A stretch of DNA of 7,857 nt. It comes from Mesorhizobium sp. (lineage in GTDB: Bacteria; Pseudomonadota; Alphaproteobacteria; Rhizobiales; Rhizobiaceae). Positions within the stretch are counted from its first letter, which is position 1; each line of letters starts with the position of its first letter. This document shows positions 1 through 6,561 of this stretch, piece after piece. The notes below the pieces were generated by a model, which did not search any database, had not been told where the DNA came from, and saw only the letters and a list, made by a program, of their open reading frames with translations. The translations under genes and the position numbers were made by a program. The stretch covers positions 1 to 7,857 of the forward strand of contig JAUYMV010000752.1 in the NCBI GenBank assembly GCA_030698645.1. The letters are read 5' to 3'.

Positions 1-891
1 ATGTTCAACCAGCACGCCAAATGGCTGAAGGTTTCGCGTCAAGTCCCGTGGCGGCGGCCGATCGCGTCGCTCACCTACCTGCTCACCTCGCACGTCTGGC
101 AGCAGGATCACAATGGCTTCAGCCATCAGGATCCGGGCTTCATCGACCACGTCGTGAACAAGAAAGCCGAAACGATCCGGGTCTACCTGCCGCCGGACGC
201 CAACACGCTGCTCTCGGTCACCGATCATTGCCTGCGCAGCCGCGACTACATCAACGTCATCGTGGCCGGGAAGGCGCCGGAACTGCAGTGGCTCGATATC
301 GATGCGGCGTCGGAGCATTGCCGCATCGGCGCTGGCGTCTGGGCATGGGCGGGCAATGACGGCGGTGAGGAGCCCGATGTGGTGATGGCGTGCGCCGGCG
401 ACGTGCCGACGCTCGAGACCATCGCCGCGGTCGATCTCATCCGCCGCCATCTCCCGGAGGTGAAGATCCGCGTCGTCAATGTCGTCGACCTGATGGCGCT
501 GCAGCATCCGAGCCAGCATCCGCACGGCCTCGGCGACGACGATTTCGACGCGATGTTCACGGCGGGGCAGCCGGTGATCTTCGCCTATCACGGCTATCCG
601 GCGCTGATCCACCGGCTCACCTACCGGCGCACCAACCATCAGAACCTCCATGTCCACGGCTACAAGGAGGAAGGCACGACCACCACGCCGTTCGACATGG
701 CGGTGCTCAACGAAATCGACCGGTTTCACCTGGCGGCCGACGCCATCCGCCGCATTCCGAGGATGGGTGATCGCGGCGAGCGGTTCGGCCAACTCATGCG
801 GGACAGGCTCGCCGAGCATTTCAGCTACATCCGCGCGAACGGCGAGGACGTGCCGGAGATACGCGACTGGCGCTGGGAGGCCGCGGTCTAA
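1..891 (+). CDS. xfp: Phosphoketolase, C-terminal part (5' end outside window)
   Basis: Thiamine-diphosphate enzyme that cleaves xylulose 5-phosphate (and often fructose 6-phosphate) with phosphate to acetyl phosphate plus glyceraldehyde 3-phosphate or erythrose 4-phosphate; cytosolic. Seen: 296 residues covering the end of the pyrimidine-type domain (about 1-75) and the XFP C-terminal domain. The family signature [13 protein letters not shown] lies at residues 35-47; H42 matches the catalytic His553 of the bifidobacterial enzyme by motif. [11 protein letters not shown] (61-71) and the closing [13 protein letters not shown] (280-292) are also typical. Family members are about 790-800 residues, so roughly 500 are missing upstream. 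The ATG at base 1 is an internal methionine of the conserved [10 protein letters not shown] segment, not the real start. The stop is TAA at 889-891. No acetate kinase or phosphotransacetylase gene follows, though such genes often accompany phosphoketolase. Family call is certain; sugar preference cannot be read. Confidence 0.95.
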   Translation: MFNQHAKWLKVSRQVPWRRPIASLTYLLTSHVWQQDHNGFSHQDPGFIDHVVNKKAETIRVYLPPDANTLLSVTDHCLRSRDYINVIVAGKAPELQWLDIDAASEHCRIGAGVWAWAGNDGGEEPDVVMACAGDVPTLETIAAVDLIRRHLPEVKIRVVNVVDLMALQHPSQHPHGLGDDDFDAMFTAGQPVIFAYHGYPALIHRLTYRRTNHQNLHVHGYKEEGTTTTPFDMAVLNEIDRFHLAADAIRRIPRMGDRGERFGQLMRDRLAEHFSYIRANGEDVPEIRDWRWEAAV

Positions 892-961
892 GAAGTCCAT
901 GCGGCAATCCGGCTCGGATCTTGCCTTCGATCGAGCCACTGAAAGCGCCAGGAGAACGTTG

Positions 962-983
962 CGGTATCGTGATTGCGATACCG
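962..983. repeat. Perfect 8-bp inverted repeat (hairpin or operator-like)
   Basis: CGGTATCG at 962-969 and CGATACCG at 976-983 are exact reverse complements around a 6-base centre, TGATTG. It starts 71 bases after the phosphoketolase stop and ends 112 bases before dusA. No run of T follows, so it is not a classical intrinsic terminator. It could be a non-canonical terminator or mRNA 3' stabiliser for the phosphoketolase transcript, or a dimeric regulator site. The symmetry is seen directly; the role is inference. Confidence 0.5.
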
Positions 984-1000
984 GAGCATCTGCCTATGTT
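973..1000 (+). promoter_or_regulatory. Weak sigma70-like promoter candidate for dusA
   Basis: TTGCGA (973-978) and TATGTT (995-1000) are separated by 16 bases; each matches the housekeeping consensus at four of six positions. The -35-like box overlaps the centre and right arm of the 962-983 inverted repeat, which would suit a repressor site if both are real. A transcript would start near 1007 and leave a leader of about 90 bases before dusA. Such matches arise by chance, so this is tentative. Confidence 0.2.
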
Positions 1001-1095
1001 TGCCGAAGTTCGAGAAATGGATTAGGCCGTTCGGTAGCAACGGTCGAAAGCGGTTTGGCGTCGAAACCCGCGATGCGCGTATTTCACTAGGAAAA

Positions 1096-2091
1096 ATGAG
1101 CAATTACAAAGACTTCAAGTTAGCCATCGCACCTATGATGGACTGGACCGACCGACATTGTCGGTTCTTCCATCGCCAGCTGACGCGCCGCGCGCTGCTC
1201 TACACCGAGATGGTGGTCGCCGATGCGGTGATCCATGGTGAGCGCAATCGGCTGCTCGGTTTCGATGCGGCGGAGCAGCCGGTGGCGCTACAGCTCGGCG
1301 GCTCCGACCCGGCCAAACTCGCCGAGGCGGCGCGCGTCGGCGAAGCGTTCGGTTATGGCGAAATCAACCTCAATGTCGGCTGCCCGTCCGACCGGGTGCA
1401 GTCAGGCACCTTTGGCGCCTGCCTGATGCGAACCCCGGATCTGGTGAGCGCCTGTGTGGCGGCGATGAAGGCGGCGGTGGCAATCCCGGTGACGGTGAAA
1501 TGCCGCCTCGGCGTCGATGAACAGGATATCGAAGTAGCGCTGGATGCGGTTGCCGACGGCGTTTTTACGGCCGGCGCCGATGCGCTCTGGGTGCATGCGC
1601 GCAAGGCTTGGCTGGAGGGCCTGAGCCCCAAGGAGAACCGCGATATCCCGCCGCTCGACTACGATCGCGTCTATCGGCTGAAGCAAAAGAACCCGAATCG
1701 ATTCATCGGCATCAATGGCGGAATTGCCACGCTGGATGAAGCGGTCGAGCATCTTGGCCATGTCGACGGAGTCATGCTCGGCCGCGCCGCCTACCACACG
1801 CCGGATACGCTCATCGGGGCGGACGAGCGCATCTATGGCGCGGCGGCGGTCGAGATGGACTACGGCGCCTTGATCGCCACGATGGCCGACTACGCCGCGC
1901 GTCATATCGCCAATGGCGGACGCGTCTCGCATGTCACGCGCCACATGACGGGCCTCTTCCACGGCTTGCCGGGCGCGCGGCGCTGGCGGCAGATCCTTTC
2001 CACGGAAGCATCGAAACCCGGCGCCGGGCCCGAGGTTCTGTTCGACGCGTTCGCCGCGGTCTCGCCTGGCGCACACAGCCGGGCCGCCTGA
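1096..2091 (+). CDS. dusA: tRNA-dihydrouridine(20/20a) synthase DusA
   Basis: FMN enzyme that uses NADPH to reduce uridine to dihydrouridine at positions 20/20a of the tRNA D-loop; cytosolic. The protein is 331 residues, normal for the family. Visible motifs: APMMDWTDRHCR (12-23), the ALQLGGSDPAKL stretch (64-75), NLNVGCPSDRVQ (91-102) with the catalytic cysteine C96, PVTVKCRLG (131-139) with a flavin-contacting lysine K135, HARKAWLEGLSPKENR (167-182) and the phosphate-binding INGGI (206-210). These closely match E. coli DusA, including the DusA-specific SPKENR segment, so DusB and DusC are unlikely. An in-frame ATG at 973 would add 41 residues unlike the family, so the ATG at 1096 is preferred although its AGGA (1089-1092) sits only 3 bases away. 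The permease gene follows 57 bases downstream. Confidence 0.95.
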   Translation: MSNYKDFKLAIAPMMDWTDRHCRFFHRQLTRRALLYTEMVVADAVIHGERNRLLGFDAAEQPVALQLGGSDPAKLAEAARVGEAFGYGEINLNVGCPSDRVQSGTFGACLMRTPDLVSACVAAMKAAVAIPVTVKCRLGVDEQDIEVALDAVADGVFTAGADALWVHARKAWLEGLSPKENRDIPPLDYDRVYRLKQKNPNRFIGINGGIATLDEAVEHLGHVDGVMLGRAAYHTPDTLIGADERIYGAAAVEMDYGALIATMADYAARHIANGGRVSHVTRHMTGLFHGLPGARRWRQILSTEASKPGAGPEVLFDAFAAVSPGAHSRAA

Positions 2092-2101
2092 GCCGTTTAC
2101 T

Positions 2102-2124
2102 TCGCTATCGCCACCCTGTAGCGA
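2102..2124. repeat. Short inverted repeat between dusA and the TSUP gene
   Basis: TCGCTA (2102-2107) and TAGCGA (2119-2124) form a perfect 6-bp inverted repeat around 11 bases, inside the 57-base gap after dusA. The spacing resembles a regulator half-site pair as much as a hairpin. No T-run follows. Six base pairs in a GC-rich genome can occur by chance, so no function is claimed. Confidence 0.25.
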
Positions 2125-2148
2125 CGCGAAACCTCGGGGACGTGCGCA

Positions 2149-2979
2149 ATGTCGGTCTACGGAATGCCAGTCGAAGAAATCGTCGCTTTCGCCCTGGCGA
2201 TCGCGGCGGCGGGCATCGTCTCGGGGCTGCTTGCCGGCGTGTTCGGCATCGGCGGCGGCGCTGTTCTGGTGCCGGTCTTCTACCAGGTGCTCGGACTGCT
2301 CGACGTCGACGAGAGCGTGCGGATGCATGTCTCGGTCGGTTCGTCGCTGGCGATCATCGTGCCGACCTCGATCCGCTCCTTCATGGCGCACCGGGCGCGC
2401 GGCGCGGTCGACATGGAGCTCCTGAAAAGCCTGCTCATCCCGGTGCCGCTCGGCGTGGTGCTCGCCTCGCTGCTGGCCGCCTACATCTCGAGCGGCGGGC
2501 TGCGCGTTATCTTCGCCGTCATCGCATTGCTGTTCGGCCTGCGCATGATCTTCAACCGTGAAAACTGGCGGCTGGGCGCGGAAATCCCGGGCAACCCAAC
2601 GCGCGGCATCATCGGCATGATGATCGGCTTCTTCTCGACACTGATGGGCATCGGCGGCGGCATCATGAACAACACCTTCATGTCGCTCTATGGCCGGCCG
2701 ATGCACCAGGCGGTGGCGACATCGTCGGGCGTCGGCGTACTAATCGCCATTCCCGGCACCATCGGCTATATCTGGGCCGGCTGGGGCAACCCGCTGCTGC
2801 CGATCTTTTCCACCGGCTACATCAACTGGATCATGGTCGCGCTGGTCATCCCGATCGCGCTCATCGTGGCGCCGTACGGCGTGCGACTGGCCCATTGGCT
2901 GAGCAAGCGCCACCTGGAGATCGGATTCGGCCTGTTCTGCCTGTTCGTCTCGGCCCGCTTCTTCGTCAGCCTGATCTAG
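2149..2979 (+). CDS. TSUP family permease, sulfite exporter TauE/SafE-like
   Basis: Inner-membrane permease of the TauE/SafE (TSUP) family, whose characterised members move sulfite, sulfoacetate or related organosulfur anions. The 276 residues show the family's internal duplication: GLLAGVFGIGGGAVLVPVF (26-44) in the first half and GFFSTLMGIGGGIMNNTF (160-177) in the second, each followed by a polar stretch and a conserved small-residue helix (SVGSSLAII at 62-70, ATSSGVGVLIA at 190-200). About seven to eight hydrophobic segments cover the chain. The ATG at 2149 has GGGGA (2136-2140) eight bases upstream, which supports this start. The stop overlaps the stop of the opposing protease gene. No sulfur-metabolism gene lies nearby, so substrate and physiological role stay open. 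Confidence 0.9.
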   Translation: MSVYGMPVEEIVAFALAIAAAGIVSGLLAGVFGIGGGAVLVPVFYQVLGLLDVDESVRMHVSVGSSLAIIVPTSIRSFMAHRARGAVDMELLKSLLIPVPLGVVLASLLAAYISSGGLRVIFAVIALLFGLRMIFNRENWRLGAEIPGNPTRGIIGMMIGFFSTLMGIGGGIMNNTFMSLYGRPMHQAVATSSGVGVLIAIPGTIGYIWAGWGNPLLPIFSTGYINWIMVALVIPIALIVAPYGVRLAHWLSKRHLEIGFGLFCLFVSARFFVSLI

Positions 2980-2987
2980 TCGATCAG
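2971..2987. terminator. Small inverted repeat at the convergent gene ends
   Basis: CTGATC (2971-2976) and GATCAG (2982-2987) are exact reverse complements around TAGTC, and they span the shared stop region of the TSUP gene and the opposing protease gene. The position suits a bidirectional terminator, but the stem is only 6 bp, GC-poor, and lacks a T-tract on either side. Termination activity is therefore doubtful. Confidence 0.2.
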
Positions 2988-3680
2988 CACCATGCGGTCG
3001 CCACGCACGTCGTAGCCGGACAGCGTCGAGAGGAAGCTCATGCCGAGCAGGCTCTGGCCGAGTTGACCGGGGGAGGCGACGAGCACGGTCTGGCGGTTGC
3101 GGAAGATCTGGCCGATACCAATCTCGTCGGCGACGATGCGCGCCGCGCGGGTCGTGCCGTTGGCGGTCGAGATCGGGACATTGAAGGCGAGCGTCGACAC
3201 GTCGAAGCCCGCCGCGGTGGCGTCGCTCGCGCTCAGCACCGTGGTGGTCGCGCCGGTGTCGACCAGCACATCGACGGGTCGGCCATTGATCGTCGCGCGG
3301 GTCTCGAAATGGCCGTTGGGGCGTTTTTCGATCAGCACCGAGACGCGCCCGTCCGACGCGGTCATCGAGATCGGGCTGCCGGGAACGAGGCCGGCGGTGA
3401 GCCGGCTGGCGACGTCCTGGAGTTCGTAGCGATATTGGTAGCCCCCGACCAGAATGAGGATGAGGGCGAGAAAGATCGCGAGATTCCTGCCGATCTCGCC
3501 CAGCCGCACACCGGAGCCGAGTATGCCGGCTGCGACAACCCCGCCGAAGATGCCGAGATAGAGGGTCCTGGCGAAGGCGTCGCTGTCGATGCCAAGCGTG
3601 CGGCCAGAGTCTCCGCTGGCCAGCAACAGGACGAGGCCGCCGGCCATGACGATGGCGACGATCCAGTAGATGCGGCTCAT
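2976..3680 (-). CDS. Membrane-anchored retropepsin-like aspartic protease, TIGR02281 type
   Basis: Predicted clan AA single-domain aspartic protease, likely active as a dimer. Of 234 residues, the N-terminal 85 hold three hydrophobic helices (about 4-21, 39-56 and 66-82), so the enzyme is membrane-bound. The C-terminal half carries the catalytic VDVLVDTGATTTVLS (136-150, catalytic D141), a flap-like region, and the family-typical LLGMSFL (211-217) near the end. With an N-in start and three helices, the protease domain would face the periplasm. Its ATG overlaps the DUF1289 stop as ATGA (3677-3680), which suggests translational coupling; AGGA abuts the start directly, too close to act as a normal ribosome-binding site. 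Natural substrates of this bacterial family are unknown to me. Family call is strong; activity is inferred from the intact DTG motif. Confidence 0.88.
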   Translation of the reverse strand: MSRIYWIVAIVMAGGLVLLLASGDSGRTLGIDSDAFARTLYLGIFGGVVAAGILGSGVRLGEIGRNLAIFLALILILVGGYQYRYELQDVASRLTAGLVPGSPISMTASDGRVSVLIEKRPNGHFETRATINGRPVDVLVDTGATTTVLSASDATAAGFDVSTLAFNVPISTANGTTRAARIVADEIGIGQIFRNRQTVLVASPGQLGQSLLGMSFLSTLSGYDVRGDRMVLID

Positions 3681-3910
3681 TCCTGGACGCCCCGCTCGCG
3701 CGCCATGCGCGTGCGCCGCGTCTCCCGGCGCGGGCGCCGCTCGACGGTTTCCAGCCGCGCGGGGAGTTCGGCCATGATGGCGCGGCGAGTGTCGGACGAC
3801 ATCTCGATCCAGCCGCCGATCTCATCGCGCGTCCGGCCGCAGCCGAAGCAGTAGCCGGTCGCCATGTCGATCGAGCAGACGAGGATGCAGGGGGATTCGA
3901 TGCTGGCCAA
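3677..3910 (-). CDS. DUF1289 small four-cysteine protein
   Basis: Small protein of the DUF1289 family, function unknown. With the TTG start at 3910 it has 77 residues: four cysteines in the order SPCILVC (C8, C12) and GYCFGCGRTRDEI (C21, C24), which could bind zinc or an iron-sulfur cluster, then a conserved tryptophan (GGW, W34), and a strongly basic tail (about 51-74, many arginines) that might touch nucleic acid. The TTG start is preferred because AGGA lies seven bases upstream and the family motif begins within a few residues. An in-frame ATG at 3985 would give 102 residues, but it has no clear ribosome-binding site and the extra 25 residues do not look like the family. It overlaps the protease gene by four bases and is divergent from cobT. 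Ligand binding is inference. Confidence 0.82.
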   Translation of the reverse strand: MASIESPCILVCSIDMATGYCFGCGRTRDEIGGWIEMSSDTRRAIMAELPARLETVERRPRRETRRTRMARERGVQE

Positions 3911-3917
3911 GCGGATA

Positions 3918-3921
3918 TCCT
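3918..3921 (-). promoter_or_regulatory. Ribosome-binding site that favours the TTG start of the DUF1289 gene
   Basis: Read on the minus strand, AGGA is followed by seven bases (TATCCGC) and then TTG at 3910-3908. This is good Shine-Dalgarno spacing. The upstream alternative ATG at 3985 lacks a comparable site, so this short motif decides the proposed start. Confidence 0.5.
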
Positions 3922-4045
3922 GTTTGGTCCCTTGATGTGGGGCAAGCCTCGCGCCGATGCAAGCCCGCAAGATGCAGGCGGCCATTGTGCGCCAAGGCGT
4001 GAGCGGCTAACCACGCGACCACCAACCCCTGCGGACAGGACAACC

Positions 4046-5032
4046 ATGGCGACCGAACACCCCCTCGACGATTTCCGCGGTCTGCTGGCCGGCATACAGG
4101 GACCGGACGAGGCAGCGGGACAGCGTGTGGCACAGGTCTTCGCGCGCGCCGGGCAGGACAGGTCGTCGCTTTCCGAGGGCGCCGAATGGCTGTCGCGCTG
4201 GAGCGGTCGCCCGCCCGCGGTCAACCGGCCGTCGGTGGCGCTCTTCGCAGGCACGCATGGCGTCACCGCCAACGGCATCTCGCAGCGAGCGGTGCAGGCG
4301 ACCGCCGAAACCGTGGCGGCGTGCGGGGCCGGCGAAGCCGCCATCAACCATCTCGGCGCCGCGCATCAGCTGGGGCTCAAGGTCTACGACCTCGCCTTGC
4401 ACCTTCCGACGGGCAACATCAGCGCCGAGGCGGCGATGGACGAGCGCACCTGCGCCGCGACGATGGCCTTCGGAATGGAGGCGATCGCGGGCGGCACCGA
4501 CCTGATACTCGTCGGCAGCATCCGCTCGACCGGAGACGAGACGGTTGCCGCGGCCCTGCTCACCGCCCTGCTCGGCGGCGCGGCGGCCGACTGGCTGCCG
4601 ACGGAGGCAGATGCCGAGCTGACGTCGCGCCGCGTCGTGACGATCGAGACGGCGCTCGCGCGGCATCGCGGCAAACTTGGCGATCCGTTCGACACGCTTC
4701 GTCATGTCGGAGGGCGCGAGTTCGCGGCCATGGCCGGCTGCATTCTGGCGGCCCGCATCGAGAGAATTCCGGTGATCCTGGATGGAATGACGGCGCTCGC
4801 CGCCGGCGCTGTCCTGGCCGCCGGCCACCCCGGCGGTCTGGCGCATTGCCTGCTGGCAGAGGCTTCGGGGCAGGCGGCAATGCGGGCGTCGGCGCGCCTC
4901 GGTCTGCCGCCGATTCTGCCCGATGGCGTCTCGGCGGGAGAGGGGACGGCCGCGGCGGTCGCCACTGGTATCCTTCGCGACGCGGTGGCGCTCCATGCCG
5001 GGTTCGCCGCACATGCCCGGATCATGCAGTAG
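4046..5032 (+). CDS. cobT: Nicotinate-nucleotide--dimethylbenzimidazole phosphoribosyltransferase
   Basis: Moves phosphoribose from nicotinate mononucleotide to 5,6-dimethylbenzimidazole to give alpha-ribazole 5'-phosphate, the activated lower ligand of cobalamin; cytosolic (called CobU in the Pseudomonas denitrificans scheme). The product has 328 residues. Family motifs seen: ALFAGTHGVTANGIS (65-79), LPTGNIS (120-126), the DLILVGSIRSTGDETVAAAL run (152-171), FAAMAGCILAARIERIPVILDGM (226-248) and, near the end, SAGEGTAAA (296-304), whose E299 corresponds to the catalytic glutamate of the GEGTGA motif. Start: ATG at 4046 with AGGA (4037-4040) five bases away. The frame runs open upstream to 3932, but that part lies over the divergent DUF1289 gene and is not family-like. 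The usual partner cobS is not adjacent. No cobalamin riboswitch is visible upstream. Confidence 0.93.
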   Translation: MATEHPLDDFRGLLAGIQGPDEAAGQRVAQVFARAGQDRSSLSEGAEWLSRWSGRPPAVNRPSVALFAGTHGVTANGISQRAVQATAETVAACGAGEAAINHLGAAHQLGLKVYDLALHLPTGNISAEAAMDERTCAATMAFGMEAIAGGTDLILVGSIRSTGDETVAAALLTALLGGAAADWLPTEADAELTSRRVVTIETALARHRGKLGDPFDTLRHVGGREFAAMAGCILAARIERIPVILDGMTALAAGAVLAAGHPGGLAHCLLAEASGQAAMRASARLGLPPILPDGVSAGEGTAAAVATGILRDAVALHAGFAAHARIMQ

Positions 5033-5046
5033 GATCGTGTGGCGAC

Positions 5047-6561
5047 CTAGGCGGCGCGCACAGCAGCGGTCGGCATCGCCGGGAGCTTTTCCATGACGCG
5101 GGCGCGCGGGAAGACGGCGATCGCCTCGGTGCCCTCGCGCAGGCGCGACTGCAGTTCGAATTCGCCGCCATGCATGACGACGAGGCCCTGGACGATCGGC
5201 AGGCCGAGGCCGGTTCCCTGCTCGGCGCTCTTGATTGCGATCGAACCCTGGCCGAAGGCGGCGAGGACGATCGGGATTTCTTCCGGCGGGATGCCGGGAC
5301 CGTTGTCCTTGACGGCGATATACTGGCCGCCGCCCGCCGTCCAACCGACCTTGACGCGAACCTCGCCGCCCGTCGGCGTGAACTTGATCGCGTTCGACAG
5401 CAGATTGAGCACGATCTGGCGGATCGCCCGTTCGTCGGCGAACAGCCGGGGCAGTTCCCGCTCGAACTGCTGAACGATGCGGATATCCTTGTTGCGCGCC
5501 TTCATCTCCATCAGGTGGCAGCACTTTTCGACGGTCTCGGTCAGCGTCATCGGCTCCTCGTTGAGCTGGTAGCGCCCCGCTTCGATGCGCGAGAGGTCGA
5601 GTATCTCGTTGATCAGGTTCAGGAGATGCTGGCCGGATCCATGGATGTCCTTGGCGTAGTCGCGATAGGTGGCATTGCCGATCGGGCCCAAGACCTCGCT
5701 GCCCATCACCTCGGAGAACCCGAGGATGGCGTTCAGCGGGGTGCGCAACTCATGGCTCATCGAGGCCAGAAAGCGCGACTTGGCGAGATTGGCGTCCTCG
5801 GCGCGGCGGCGCGCTTCGTCGGACATCGACTTGGCCGTCTCGAGTTCGGCGATCAGCCAGTCCTTCTCCGTGCGAAAGGACAGGAAATTGAGCGCGGAAC
5901 TGTTCAGATGGCCGGACACATAGGCAAAGAAGGGCAGGGCGGCGAACAGCACCACCACCATCAGCACCTCGGCCGGCTGGCCGATATCGACCGACATGGC
6001 GGCATAGGCCACCACGGGCAGCAGAAAGGTGGCCACGAGCGCGCCGCGCAGCGCATAGGAAATGATCGCGGTCGCGGAGATCGCCAGCAGCAGGATGACC
6101 GCCTTGATGATCGGAAACTGGTCGATATTGCATTCGCTGCAGGTCAGCGTGGCGAAATAGGCCCAGCCGAGACCAGAGACGAGATGCGCGGCAAGGAACT
6201 GCGCCCGCGTCTTCTCGGCGTCTATCCTTGCCGCCTCGCTGCGCCCGGTACGACGTGCGACCAGCGCAAGACCGGTGTAGCAGGTCACCGTGATCAGCGC
6301 CCAGATGAGGATATCGGCGCCCATTCCGGCCACGATCCCGGCGCTGGCGATCACCGTGACGAGCAGTGGAATCGCCGTCGCACCGTTGATCATGGCGCGT
6401 GCGTGGTGCTTCAGCAGTTCGCGATCGAAAACCGGGTTGCCGGATCTCTGCGAAAGTTGATCGCGCGTCTTGCGCACGGCACGCGCGACATCGCTGTTGC
6501 GATGCGCCTTGGTGCGGTCCACAATGTTCTTGTCCGCCAGATTGGAGCGTTGCAACGCCAT
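5047..6561 (-). CDS. Membrane sensor histidine kinase, PleC/DivJ/PdhS-like core
   Basis: Two-component sensor kinase of 504 residues. A cytoplasmic N-terminus (1-60) precedes about six hydrophobic helices (near 61-81, 85-102, 120-138, 150-168, 170-188, 197-215) with short loops; no PAS or HAMP domain is evident. A likely coiled coil (230-262) leads to the kinase core: H-box FLASMSHELRTPLNA (264-278, phospho-acceptor H270, with the HExxT phosphatase motif H270/T274), N-box LNLLSNAIKF (385-394), G1 DNGPGIP (419-425), F-box FGQG (436-439) and G2 GTGLGLP (449-455). The core wording, including DIHGSGQHLLNLINEILDLSRIEAGRY and GWTAGGGQY, resembles alphaproteobacterial PleC/DivJ/PdhS kinases that act on DivK/PleD, which is family inference. 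No response regulator gene is adjacent. Its stop lies 14 bases from the cobT stop. The ATG at 6561 has only a weak GGA upstream. Confidence 0.9.
   Translation of the reverse strand: MALQRSNLADKNIVDRTKAHRNSDVARAVRKTRDQLSQRSGNPVFDRELLKHHARAMINGATAIPLLVTVIASAGIVAGMGADILIWALITVTCYTGLALVARRTGRSEAARIDAEKTRAQFLAAHLVSGLGWAYFATLTCSECNIDQFPIIKAVILLLAISATAIISYALRGALVATFLLPVVAYAAMSVDIGQPAEVLMVVVLFAALPFFAYVSGHLNSSALNFLSFRTEKDWLIAELETAKSMSDEARRRAEDANLAKSRFLASMSHELRTPLNAILGFSEVMGSEVLGPIGNATYRDYAKDIHGSGQHLLNLINEILDLSRIEAGRYQLNEEPMTLTETVEKCCHLMEMKARNKDIRIVQQFERELPRLFADERAIRQIVLNLLSNAIKFTPTGGEVRVKVGWTAGGGQYIAVKDNGPGIPPEEIPIVLAAFGQGSIAIKSAEQGTGLGLPIVQGLVVMHGGEFELQSRLREGTEAIAVFPRARVMEKLPAMPTAAVRAA

Larger units (their letters stand above)
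892..1095. other. Intergenic region between phosphoketolase and dusA
   Basis: A 204-base gap, clearly less GC-rich than the genes on either side. It holds a perfect 8-bp inverted repeat (962-983), a weak promoter-like pair just after it, and a smaller 5-bp hairpin (CCGTT at 1027-1031, AACGG at 1039-1043). A 63-codon open frame from the ATG at 899 to the TAG at 1088-1090 has no recognisable domain and only a poor ribosome-binding site, so I do not call it a gene. The gap is long enough to suggest that dusA has its own promoter. Confidence 0.6.

Noticed and set aside
935..941. GCCACTG resembling the B12-box of a cobalamin riboswitch
   Set aside because: The other conserved riboswitch segments are missing around it, notably the CCCCCGCAACTG-type element, and the gene downstream is dusA, not a B12 gene.
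899..1090. A 63-codon open frame in the gap before dusA
   Set aside because: No family resemblance, weak ribosome-binding site, and it spans the inverted repeat. Chance open frame is the simpler reading.
1402..2706. A 434-codon minus-strand open frame opposite dusA and the TSUP gene
   Set aside because: It is a composition artefact of the same kind: many His, Arg and Asp, no recognisable motif, and both genes on the other strand are well supported.
3911..4045. Possible cobalamin riboswitch or strong promoter between DUF1289 and cobT
   Set aside because: The gap is shorter than a typical cobalamin riboswitch (about 200 bases) and has no B12-box. The best -35/-10 pair (TTGTGC at 3985-3990, TAACCA at 4008-4013) is too poor to call.
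2740..4347. A 535-codon minus-strand open frame overlapping the protease and DUF1289 genes in another frame
   Set aside because: The motif-bearing frames (DTG protease and the four-Cys DUF1289) explain this region; the long frame is Arg/Pro-rich without domains.
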